In this document: one piece after another, positions 52,124 through 60,342 of the stretch
How the letters are laid out: each line of letters opens with the position of its first letter
Numbering within the stretch: the first letter of the stretch is position 1
NCBI GenBank assembly: GCA_023412215.1
Contig: JAEYNX010000014.1
Span: forward strand, 248,001 to 312,000
Origin: Bacillota bacterium
GTDB taxonomy: Bacteria > Bacillota > Clostridia > Oscillospirales > Ruminococcaceae
Direction of reading: 5' to 3'
DNA length: 64,000 bases
Made by a program: the position numbers and the translations under genes
Notes under the pieces: model-generated
What the model was told of the DNA's origin: nothing
What the model saw: the letters and a program-made list of their open reading frames with translations, nothing else
Database searches by the model: none

Positions 52124-52231
52124 CTATCCCCTGTTTGCAGCGCAACACCCATCGGCACTATCATTTACTAGGCTAATGACTAGTACGATAATGCTAATTA
52201 GAATGTTGGTAATGACAAACATTAAAGACAT
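52124..52231 (-). CDS. BCAA leader peptide 1
   Basis: This is a 35-residue ORF with GAGGAG about 10 nt before ATG 52231. Residues 6-22 read VITNILISIIVLVISLV, 13 of 17 being branched-chain, again with three CTA codons. It is the first ORF of the operon transcript. Its C-terminal half (NDSADGCCAANRG) is unrelated to that of leader peptide 2. The role as sensor of charged Ile/Leu/Val tRNA is inferred from layout and known ilv leaders. Confidence 0.88.
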   Translation of the reverse strand: MSLMFVITNILISIIVLVISLVNDSADGCCAANRG

Positions 52232-52263
52232 TCGTCGTGCTCTCCTCGTTTGTGATTTGCTTT

Positions 52264-52292
52264 AGTATAGCAGAGTGAATTTTGCCTGTCAA
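52264..52292 (-). promoter_or_regulatory. Promoter of the ilv-leu operon
   Basis: TTGACA (52287-52292), 17-bp spacer, TATACT (52264-52269), minus strand. Transcription should start about 20-25 nt before leader peptide 1. Confidence 0.9.
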
Positions 52293-52328
52293 GGTTTTTT
52301 ACATAGTTTTTATATTTTATGGCATTCC

Positions 52329-53243
52329 CTATAAACTTGTTACGGTCTCCTGCGGTACGTATTCAAAGCCTGCCGCAATGCCCTTGTAGTCAAACAGCAG
52401 CGTGTTGTGAGCATAGAAGCGAAGCCGCGCGGTGCAGGATACCTGCTCGCGGATGGTGCGGCTCATATCGCCCTGCCTCGGCGCCTTTAGCACCTGCGAG
52501 GAATCGCTTTGAACGTCCACCACCAGCATGGCACCCCCCTGCTTTAGCACCAGTCCGCTGCCATCCCACCGCAGCACGCGCGCGCCGGTGTAGGTGGCAA
52601 GACGGTACTCTTTTTTGCCGTACTGCACCGCGCAGATGCAGCCCAAAAACGGCATGCCCAGAAAGGGGATATCGGCAACCGAGGCCATCACCGCGCAGGG
52701 CTTCGCCCCAAGGGCGATAAAACGGTTGCACTGCACCCACAGGTAGCTTGCGGGGAAGGAGGTGCCCCAGTCCTTTTCAAGGTAACCGGTACCACCGGTA
52801 AAATCCATCTCCCTGCCATTTAGCATAAGGCTACCGCTTAAGGTATGCCGCATACTGATGACACCGTGGTTGCACTGCATAAACGGCACACCGCTAAACG
52901 GCCCCATGATGTCGTACCGCAGCGGCGAAAGCGGGCCGTAGTGCATGGTGCCTTCGCAGTCCAATCCCCCGGTGTGGATGCTCACACGCACGCCCTTTTC
53001 GGTAAACAGGTTCTCCCCCACTTTGACGGCGGGCTGATGCCTCGCGCAGGCAACCGCCGAAACCGGGTAAGGGATATAATACGAGCCTTGCTCACAGGCC
53101 ACCTGTATAAAAGCGGTTTTCTCGCCCTGCCCGCTTATGCTGATGCCCGGGATAAAGGCTATGGTGCCCGCGTCCCCGCTCAGGCGCACATACCAGCCTT
53201 CAAAAAAGCTGCCCTTTTTACCGCCGCCGTGGTAGTTATTCAT
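52329..53243 (-). CDS. Tocopherol cyclase-like protein
   Basis: The 304-residue protein resembles the tocopherol cyclase-like family of Firmicutes: 'GGGKKGSFFEGWYVRLSG' at the start, 'HGVISMRHTLSGSLMLNGREMDFTGGTGYLEKDWGTSFPASYLWVQCN' in the core. The W-Y and EKDWG motifs are the family hallmarks. Clostridia do not make tocopherol, so the substrate is unknown; a lipid or quinone-like compound is possible. AAGGG precedes ATG 53243, which overlaps the stop of the FAD-Rieske gene by 8 nt, implying coupled translation. Confidence 0.78.
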   Translation of the reverse strand: MNNYHGGGKKGSFFEGWYVRLSGDAGTIAFIPGISISGQGEKTAFIQVACEQGSYYIPYPVSAVACARHQPAVKVGENLFTEKGVRVSIHTGGLDCEGTMHYGPLSPLRYDIMGPFSGVPFMQCNHGVISMRHTLSGSLMLNGREMDFTGGTGYLEKDWGTSFPASYLWVQCNRFIALGAKPCAVMASVADIPFLGMPFLGCICAVQYGKKEYRLATYTGARVLRWDGSGLVLKQGGAMLVVDVQSDSSQVLKAPRQGDMSRTIREQVSCTARLRFYAHNTLLFDYKGIAAGFEYVPQETVTSL

Positions 53244-54675
53244 GCTCCAGCCCTTCCATGGCGGGGTTGTCAAGGAGGTTTCCCTTGTAATCAAAGCGGG
53301 AGCCATGGCAGGGGCAATCCCACGACTTCTCGTCGGGGTTCCACTCCAGCTGGCAGCCAAGGTGCGGGCATTTGGCCAAAACGGTAAAAGCCTGCCCGTT
53401 TTCATCCTTGTATACGCCCAGCTTCTCGTCGTTAAATTCAATCACGCCGCCGTGGCCAGGCGCCAAATCGGCAAGCTTCTCCTCCGGTACCTTGAACGCG
53501 CGTCGGGTAAGCCCTTTGGTGGCCTGTTTGATTTCCTCCCCCAGCCCCTTTGCCGAGGCTGCAAGGTTCATGCGCTGCGGGTCGAACACCGCTGCATAAG
53601 GATTATCAACCCCCGTAATCAGGTCGCATAAAATCATTGAGGCTGCCATGGCGTTAGACATGCCCCACTTTTTAAACCCCGTAGCCACGTAAAGGTCGGG
53701 CGTGAAGGCGGAGTAGTTGCCGATAAACGGGATGCTGTCGGTGGTGATGCAATCCTGCGCCGACCAGCAGCACACCTCCTCGCTGTTGTAAAAAAGCTCT
53801 TTCGCGGCCTTGCGCAGCCGGTTGTAGCAGCCGCCCGCACTGTTTTCGCCTGTGCGGTGCCCCGCGCCGCCGAGCAGCAGAAACTCGCCGTAGCTGCGCA
53901 GCGAGTACCCCTTGCCGGTCGCCTCGATATACATCCCCTCGATCTTCGGCACATTCTTAAGGGCGAGGACATAGGAGCGGTCCTGATGCTGCCGTATGAA
54001 GTAGTAGCCCGGCACGTTGATAAAGGGGTAGTGGGTGGCGACGACGATCTTTTCGGCAAGCACCTTCGCGCGGTCGGTGGTAACCTCGTGCCCGTCCACC
54101 TTCCGCACCATGGTGTGCTCATAGATTTTAAGGTTACCGATAACGCCCGCGATGAATTTAAGCGGATGGAACTGCGCCTGATTGTTAAACCGCACCGCGC
54201 CCACCACGGGGAAGGGCAGCTCGGTGGTGCTAGTAAACTCGGCGTCGATGTTTAATCGCTGCGCGGCCTCCGCCTCGAGCATCAGTTGGGAGACATCGTC
54301 GCTGGAGTAGGCAAAGGCGGGGCGGTTTTCAAAGTTGCAGTCGATTTTACGGGTGCCCACCCAATCGCGGTATTCGCAGACGGCCTTTTCGTTGGCGGAG
54401 GCGTACTGCTGCGCCTTTTCAAACCCCAGCGTCTGTATAAGGTTATTGTACATCACATAGTGCTGTGAGGTGATCTTCGCGGTGGTACCCCTGGTGACGC
54501 CGCCCGCGATCCGGTCCGCCTCCAGCACCGCCACCTTCAGCCCTTTTTCCTGCAGGCGCACGGCGGTTAAGATGCCCGCCATCCCCGCGCCGATGACCGC
54601 CACATCCACTGAAATGTCCTCGTTGAGCGGCGCTTGCTCCTCTATCTCAAAACCCATCGTCCAGATCGATTGCAT
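53236..54675 (-). CDS. FAD-dependent oxidoreductase fused to a Rieske domain
   Basis: This 479-residue protein begins with a DAO-type FAD domain ('VDVAVIGAGMAGILTAVRLQEKGLKVAVLEADRIAGGVTRGTTAKITSQH') and ends with a Rieske [2Fe-2S] domain: Cys436-x-His438 and Cys454-x-x-His457 in 'CPHLGC' and 'CPCHGSRF'. The family is common in Bacillus and Clostridia, with unknown substrate. AAAGGAGG precedes ATG 54675. It overlaps the tocopherol-cyclase-like gene, so the two probably act on one compound. Confidence 0.88.
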   Translation of the reverse strand: MQSIWTMGFEIEEQAPLNEDISVDVAVIGAGMAGILTAVRLQEKGLKVAVLEADRIAGGVTRGTTAKITSQHYVMYNNLIQTLGFEKAQQYASANEKAVCEYRDWVGTRKIDCNFENRPAFAYSSDDVSQLMLEAEAAQRLNIDAEFTSTTELPFPVVGAVRFNNQAQFHPLKFIAGVIGNLKIYEHTMVRKVDGHEVTTDRAKVLAEKIVVATHYPFINVPGYYFIRQHQDRSYVLALKNVPKIEGMYIEATGKGYSLRSYGEFLLLGGAGHRTGENSAGGCYNRLRKAAKELFYNSEEVCCWSAQDCITTDSIPFIGNYSAFTPDLYVATGFKKWGMSNAMAASMILCDLITGVDNPYAAVFDPQRMNLAASAKGLGEEIKQATKGLTRRAFKVPEEKLADLAPGHGGVIEFNDEKLGVYKDENGQAFTVLAKCPHLGCQLEWNPDEKSWDCPCHGSRFDYKGNLLDNPAMEGLEHE

Positions 54676-54696
54676 GAGGGTGTTCCTCCTTTGATT

Positions 54697-56730
54697 TTAC
54701 TTCTTCAGCCGCTGCCCCAGCTCCTCAATGCCGTAAAACGGCTCCTCGCAGGCGTTGCCACGGCACAGATAAAAGGCGGTGCGCTGCCCGTTTAAGCCGT
54801 ACGCGGCGGTATATGGGGCTATCTTCTCTATTGTTTGCCGGTTTTCCGGCGTTATTACAAGCGTAAACAGGTTTGGGGCCGCCTGCCCGACCAATGCCTG
54901 CCGCACCGCCTCCAGCGACTCGGTATCCGCTAAAACGCTCACCAGCTCCTTGGAGGGCAACAGCTCCTGCAACAGCGCGTAGTGGTAAAAGCAAAAGCCC
55001 GCCGGATAGCGCCGCGCCTCCCCCGCGCAGAAGGCAAACTGCCGCTCGCTTAAGCTGCGCCAGCGCTCCTCCCCCGTAAGCCGCGAAAGCGCCAGCAGCA
55101 CGCAAGCCGCCGCCGAATTCCCCGAGGGGATCGCTCCGTCGTACACCTCTTTGGGGCGGTAGAGCAGGGCTTCGGCCTGAGAGGAGCTTAAGAAAAAGCC
55201 TCCCGCCTCCTCATCCCAGAAATCCCGCTGCATGATCTCGGCAAGCTGTGCTGCTGTTTGAAGCCAGCGTGCCTCAAAGGCAGCGGCGTATAGCTCGAGC
55301 GCCGCCCACGCCAGAAATGCGTAGTCGTCCAGATGCGCGGGGCCGAAGGCCTTGCCCTCACGAAAGCCCACGCGCAGCCCCTCCTGCCCTTCCTCAAGCG
55401 GCCTTAGCATCAGGGCGACCGCCCGCTCGGCGGCTTGCAGGCAGGCCTTTTTGCCCAGCACCCGGTACGCCCGCGCGAAGGCTGCGATCATCAGCGCATT
55501 CCACGCGGTGAGCTGCTTGTCGTCTTTGTGCAGGCTCATGCGGCCCTTGCGGTAGTCATAAAGCTTTTTGCGCATGGCATCCAGCTCGCCGCCGAGGGTT
55601 TCATAATCGTCATTCTCAATGAGATTCAGGATGTTCTTTCCCTCGAAATTCCCGCGATTGGTAACACCGTAGGTTTGGCAGAAGGCCTCGGCGTCCCCGC
55701 CGAGCACCTTGTGAATCTCCTCGGGGGTAAAGAGGTAGTACTTGCCCTCCACCCCCTCGCTGTCGGCGTCCTGCGCGCTGTAAAACCCGCCCTCGGGGGA
55801 GGTCATCTCGCGCAGGATGTAGTCAAGCGTCTTTTCGGCGACCTCCTTGTAAAGCGGCACGCGGGTGATCTCATAGGCCTCAAGGTAGGCCATGGTGAGC
55901 AGCGCGTTATCATAAAGCATCTTTTCAAAATGCGGGGCAAGCCACCACTCGTCGGTGGAGTAGCGCGAGAAGCCGAAGCCGATATGGTCGAAGATGCCGC
56001 CGCGGTACATCTGCCGCAGGGTGGTTTCCGCCATCTGCAAGGCCTCGGCGTCCCCCAGCAATTCGTACCTGCGCAGCAGAAACAGCAGGTTGTGGGGCGT
56101 GGGGAACTTGGGCGCGGGCGAAAAGCCGCCGTACTCGCCGTCAAAGCCCTGCTTAAGCTGCTTGGCCGCCTTTTCGGGCAGCTCCAGCCCCGGCAGTGCG
56201 GTGGGTTCGCCTTTATCGGCATACGACTGCACGGCCTTTGCAATCTGCTCGCTGCTGGATAACAGCGCCTGCCGGTTCTGCCGCCACTGCTCCGCGGCGG
56301 TTTTAAGCAGTTCCATCAGGCCCGTCATGCCGCGCCTGCCCGTTTTGGGCAGGTAGGTGCCCGCGAAGAACGGCTTCTTTTCGGGCGTCATGAGAATAGT
56401 GAGCGGCCAGCCGCCCTGCCCGGTGAGCGCCTGACACACCGACATGTAAACGGTGTCTACGTCCGGGCGCTCCTCCTTATCCACCTTCACGGCGATGAAC
56501 TCGCGGTTTAGCAGCGCCGCAACCTCCCCGTCCTCGAACGATTCGTGCGCCATGACATGGCACCAGTGGCAGGTGGAATAGCCGATGGAGAGAAACACGG
56601 GCTTGTCCTCGGCCTTCGCCCTGACAAACGCCTCACTGCCCCACGGGTACCAGTCCACGGGGTTGCGGGCGTGCTGCAGCAGGTAGGGCGAATGCGCCTG
56701 CGCAAGGCGGTTCGGTTTTGGCTCGTTCAT
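54697..56730 (-). CDS. YyaL/SSP411-type thioredoxin-domain protein
   Basis: The 677-residue protein has an N-terminal thioredoxin-like domain (DUF255) with 'ARNPVDWYPWGSEAF' and the active-site pair Cys54-His-Trp-Cys57 in 'YSTCHWCHVMAHESFED', followed by an (alpha/alpha)6 six-hairpin barrel as in N-acylglucosamine epimerases. AAAAGGAG sets ATG 56730. These highly conserved proteins are of unknown function; the redox motif and barrel suggest sugar or redox chemistry. It lies 22 nt before the FAD-Rieske gene. Confidence 0.9.
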   Translation of the reverse strand: MNEPKPNRLAQAHSPYLLQHARNPVDWYPWGSEAFVRAKAEDKPVFLSIGYSTCHWCHVMAHESFEDGEVAALLNREFIAVKVDKEERPDVDTVYMSVCQALTGQGGWPLTILMTPEKKPFFAGTYLPKTGRRGMTGLMELLKTAAEQWRQNRQALLSSSEQIAKAVQSYADKGEPTALPGLELPEKAAKQLKQGFDGEYGGFSPAPKFPTPHNLLFLLRRYELLGDAEALQMAETTLRQMYRGGIFDHIGFGFSRYSTDEWWLAPHFEKMLYDNALLTMAYLEAYEITRVPLYKEVAEKTLDYILREMTSPEGGFYSAQDADSEGVEGKYYLFTPEEIHKVLGGDAEAFCQTYGVTNRGNFEGKNILNLIENDDYETLGGELDAMRKKLYDYRKGRMSLHKDDKQLTAWNALMIAAFARAYRVLGKKACLQAAERAVALMLRPLEEGQEGLRVGFREGKAFGPAHLDDYAFLAWAALELYAAAFEARWLQTAAQLAEIMQRDFWDEEAGGFFLSSSQAEALLYRPKEVYDGAIPSGNSAAACVLLALSRLTGEERWRSLSERQFAFCAGEARRYPAGFCFYHYALLQELLPSKELVSVLADTESLEAVRQALVGQAAPNLFTLVITPENRQTIEKIAPYTAAYGLNGQRTAFYLCRGNACEEPFYGIEELGQRLKK

Positions 56731-56923
56731 GGCGTACTCCTTTTTAAACAATACTTAACTATAACCTTGCCAGTTTAAGCGCTGCTATGCCCGCGCACTG
56801 AATCTTTATTACGGATTTTGTTTTTATTTGCACAATATTTACTTTATTAACGGTTTACTGGGAGGTTTATGGGACAGGGGGAGGTGTATAATGGGGGCAA
56901 ATAAGAAAAACGGGTAGAACGAG

Positions 56924-56954
56924 GCCACCCCGCCCGAAAAACGGGCGGGGTGGC
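56924..56954. terminator. GC-rich hairpin before the cas operon
   Basis: A 13-bp perfect stem GCCACCCCGCCCG/CGGGCGGGGTGGC with an A5 loop. It sits in the 380-nt gap 56731-57110 between divergent transcripts. The AT-rich 56960-57095 should hold the cas promoter, but I could not fix its hexamers. Confidence 0.6.
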
Positions 56955-57110
56955 GACAGGCACAGAATAGCAAAAATATATGATATCTTTTAAATCCACA
57001 CCTAAAGTAGGTGACAATTCATTATACCGTTTTAAGTGAACTGTGTAAATGCATTTTTAATGTTGGATTAACTCCATTTAAGTGTTTTATGAAATATAGG
57101 AGGTATAAAT

Positions 57111-59600
57111 ATGTCACTTTCTCATATCAGTTCATCTGGGAGAGAACAAACCAATCAGGAACATAATGAAAATACTGCCAAGCTGTGCGAAGAGTATGCC
57201 GCTACAATCGGTCTACAGTATGTAGGCCGCATTGCCGGGCTTCTCCACGACCTGGGGAAGCTTAAGCAGGTTTTCGAAGCTTATCTTCGATATTCATATC
57301 AGCACCCCGAAGATAAGAACCGGCGCGGTACGGTAAACCATGCTTCGGCGGGCGCACGCTACATCATGGAGCGCTATTGGAGCAATGTCGATAAATTCCG
57401 CGCGCTCACGGCTCAATTGATTTCATTGTCGATAGCGGGGCACCACGGGTACATTCCCGATATCATCAATCTTGATGGAACAGATTGTTTTGATAAGCGT
57501 TTGAAACCTGATAAAGAGGTGCATTACGAGGAATCGGTTACAAATTTCCTTGCTGAATGCTGCAGCGCAGAACAACTGGACGCTGACTTTGAAAACGCGC
57601 GCGATGAGGTTGCCGCTCTTTATGCTCACTTTTCCGGCTATAACAAACAGCAAGGGTTTTTCGCTTTGCATCTGCTCGCAAAATATCTTTACAGTTGTTT
57701 GATTGATGCCGACCGGTATGATACTTATCTGTTTATGTGCGATAAAAAAGAAGAGGCGCCTGCTAATACCCACGCATTATGGACAGAACTTTCACAAAAC
57801 CTTGAGCGATATCTGGCGGGCCTCGGCAATACCAGCCCGATTGGTGTTCTACGTAAGGAGTGCTCCGAAGCATGCCTGCATTTTGCCAAACAAGGCAAAG
57901 GCATCTACCGCCTCGCCCTGCCCACCGGTGCGGGTAAGACCTTGGCAAGCCTTCGGTTTGCCTTGAATCACGCCAAGGAGCATGACGATATCGAACGCAT
58001 CTTTTACATAATACCTTACACAACAATCATAGACCAGACCTCGGATTGCTTTAAAAAAGCCCTGCAGCGTAAGGACGTTATACTGGAGCACCACTCCAAT
58101 CTGATATTGGAGGATAAAATAAGGCAAACGCTTATTGATAAAGGTTTCCTTCCAAAAGATACTGCCAAACTCATGGAGGAGGAACTGGAAAGGTACGAAC
58201 TACTGACCGAGCGTTACGACTCGCCTATTATTCTGACAACCGCCGTACAGTTCTTCAACGCGTTTTTCGGCGGCTCCCAGAGTATGCGCAGAATGCACCG
58301 CTTTGCAAAATCGGTCATTATATTCGACGAGGTACAAACCGTGCCTGTAAAATGCATCGCGCTCTTTAACAGTGTGTGCAATTTTCTGGCAGACGCCTGC
58401 GGTAGCACTATTGTTCTTTGTACCGCTACGCAGCCGCTTTTGGATAAGGTGCGCATTCCCTTAAAACTGCCGCAGAAGCCGGACATGGTTGAACGTCCCG
58501 CCGATATCCATAAATCGTTTAAGCGGGTTAATGTACAGGATTGCCATATTGCCGGCGGCTACGATACAGAGGCTTTGAGCGATTTTGTAATGGATAAGCT
58601 GGAGAAAAACCGCAGCCTGCTGACTATTTTAAACACGAAACGCGAGGCCGCCTCCCTATACAGCGCTTTAACCAAGCTGAATAAGCACCTGCCTGCGGAG
58701 GAGCAGTTCTTCCTTTGCCACCTAAGCACAAGCATGTGCCCCGCTCACAGAAGGGCTATTATAGATGAACTTGTTAAAAGCTTAGGCGACCCCAAGTTTA
58801 ACAAGCGCATCGTCTGCATCAGCACGCAGCTGATTGAGGCCGGCATTGATATCTCTTTTGAGTGTGTCGTGCGGGCACTTGCCGGGCTTGACAGCATTGC
58901 GCAAGCCGCCGGGCGGTGCAACCGCAACAAGACAAAGGATATCGGTATGGTTTATATCGTAAACATCGCGGGCGAGAACCTCTCAAAACTGCCTGATATC
59001 AAATTAGGTGCCGAGCACTGCGAACGCGTGCTGGGTATGTATAAAGATCAGCCTGAAGTCTTCGACGATGATTTGCTTTCACCCAAAGCCATTGAGGAGT
59101 ACTTTAAAGGCTACCTGAAAGAACTGGAAAAGGATAATAAGACGGCTTATCCCGTTAAGAATCTAAATGTGAACCTCTATGACCTGTTAAGCGATAACCC
59201 CCATGCGGTGGAAGCATACATAGGTAGGAACAAGCGAAATTCCAATCTCATACTCCGGCAGGCCTTTAGCACGGCTGCTGAAAACTTTGAGGTGATAGAC
59301 AGCGATACGGTGTCCGTTTTGGTCCCATATGAAAAAGAAGGCAAGGAACTCATCACAACGCTGAACGGGCGCAGTTCGCTCGACCAACAAAGGGATGCCT
59401 TAAAACGGGCGCAGCAGTACAGTGTAAACCTTTTTCGACATCAGTTCGATTACCTTACAAAACAAAAGGATGCTATAAAACCATTATTAAACGGAGGTGT
59501 ATTGGCGCTAAACGAAGCTCATTACAGCGAGACGCTCGGGGTAGTGGCCGAGCCTGAAATGATGGCGTTTCTTGCAACCGATAATTTAAAAGAGAGGTGA
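57111..59600 (+). CDS. cas3: CRISPR-associated helicase-nuclease Cas3 (HD-fused)
   Basis: The 829-residue effector has an N-terminal HD nuclease ('GRIAGLLHDLGKLKQVF' with His46-Asp47, 'NHASAGARYI', 'SIAGHHGY') and a superfamily 2 helicase: Walker A 'LPTGAGKTLASLRFAL' near residue 270, DEAD-box variant 'IIFDEVQTV' near 405, 'ATQPLLDK', and the C-terminal helicase motif 'QAAGRCNRNKT'. It degrades DNA marked by Cascade. GGAGG precedes ATG 57111. First gene of a subtype I-C operon. Confidence 0.97.
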   Translation: MSLSHISSSGREQTNQEHNENTAKLCEEYAATIGLQYVGRIAGLLHDLGKLKQVFEAYLRYSYQHPEDKNRRGTVNHASAGARYIMERYWSNVDKFRALTAQLISLSIAGHHGYIPDIINLDGTDCFDKRLKPDKEVHYEESVTNFLAECCSAEQLDADFENARDEVAALYAHFSGYNKQQGFFALHLLAKYLYSCLIDADRYDTYLFMCDKKEEAPANTHALWTELSQNLERYLAGLGNTSPIGVLRKECSEACLHFAKQGKGIYRLALPTGAGKTLASLRFALNHAKEHDDIERIFYIIPYTTIIDQTSDCFKKALQRKDVILEHHSNLILEDKIRQTLIDKGFLPKDTAKLMEEELERYELLTERYDSPIILTTAVQFFNAFFGGSQSMRRMHRFAKSVIIFDEVQTVPVKCIALFNSVCNFLADACGSTIVLCTATQPLLDKVRIPLKLPQKPDMVERPADIHKSFKRVNVQDCHIAGGYDTEALSDFVMDKLEKNRSLLTILNTKREAASLYSALTKLNKHLPAEEQFFLCHLSTSMCPAHRRAIIDELVKSLGDPKFNKRIVCISTQLIEAGIDISFECVVRALAGLDSIAQAAGRCNRNKTKDIGMVYIVNIAGENLSKLPDIKLGAEHCERVLGMYKDQPEVFDDDLLSPKAIEEYFKGYLKELEKDNKTAYPVKNLNVNLYDLLSDNPHAVEAYIGRNKRNSNLILRQAFSTAAENFEVIDSDTVSVLVPYEKEGKELITTLNGRSSLDQQRDALKRAQQYSVNLFRHQFDYLTKQKDAIKPLLNGGVLALNEAHYSETLGVVAEPEMMAFLATDNLKER

Positions 59601-59604
59601 TAAC

Positions 59605-60342
59605 ATGGAAAAACCAAACAGCGTGGAGTTTAAGGTTTGGGGGCGATCAGCACTTTTCAGCGACCCTATTACCCGCCTCGGCGGCGAAAAATTCTCCTAC
59701 CAGATTCCGACCTATCAGGCGCTAAAGGGCATTGTGGAATCGGTGTATTGGAAGCCCACTTTCATCTGGGTCATCGACGAGCTGCGTGTGATAAACCGCA
59801 TTCAAACGCAATCGCGCGGTATGCGTCCGATAGGGTACGGCGGCGGGAACACCCTCTCCTACTATACCTATCTCAGGGATGTGGAGTATCAGGTAAAGGC
59901 GCACTTTGAATGGAACCTTTTCCGCCCCGAGCTGGAAGGCGACCGCAACGAGAACAAGCATTACTTTATTGCCAAGCGCATGATCGAGCGCGGCGGGCGC
60001 CGCGATATCTTCTTAGGCGCACGCGAATGTCAGGGCTATGTTGAGCCCTGCGCATTCGGCGAAGGCGACAGCTATTACAAGGACGACGGCGAACTGTCGT
60101 TCGGGCTAATGTTCCACGGCTTTGACTACCCCGATGAAACGGGCAAAAACAAGCTGGGTGTAAGGTTATGGACCCCGATCATGAAGAACGGCACCATTTC
60201 ATTCATCCGACCCGAGGAATGCACCGTCCGGCGCGAGATTTCCGATATGCAGCCTAAAATATTCGGCTTTAATAATTTCATCGGGCTGGACGAATTCTGC
60301 AAAGGAGATGACTGCCTTGAGCTGGATCGCGCAGCTTTATGA
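59605..60342 (+). CDS. cas5c: Cas5c (Cas5d), pre-crRNA endonuclease of type I-C
   Basis: The 245-residue RAMP protein begins 'SVEFKVWGRSALFSDPITRLGGEKFSYQIPTYQALKGIVESVYWKPTF' and contains 'QSRGMRPIGYGGGNTLSYYTYLRDVEYQV' and 'FLGARECQGYVEPC', the Cas5d/DvulgI-C signature. In subtype I-C, which lacks Cas6, this protein cuts the repeat RNA and caps the crRNA 5' handle. It overlaps cas8c by 26 nt. Confidence 0.95.
   Translation: MEKPNSVEFKVWGRSALFSDPITRLGGEKFSYQIPTYQALKGIVESVYWKPTFIWVIDELRVINRIQTQSRGMRPIGYGGGNTLSYYTYLRDVEYQVKAHFEWNLFRPELEGDRNENKHYFIAKRMIERGGRRDIFLGARECQGYVEPCAFGEGDSYYKDDGELSFGLMFHGFDYPDETGKNKLGVRLWTPIMKNGTISFIRPEECTVRREISDMQPKIFGFNNFIGLDEFCKGDDCLELDRAAL

Noticed and set aside
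51721..52320. T-box riboswitch before ilvB
   Set aside because: No T-box sequence (AGGGTGGNACCGCG-like) or specifier stem was found; the short Ile/Leu/Val ORFs explain the terminators better.
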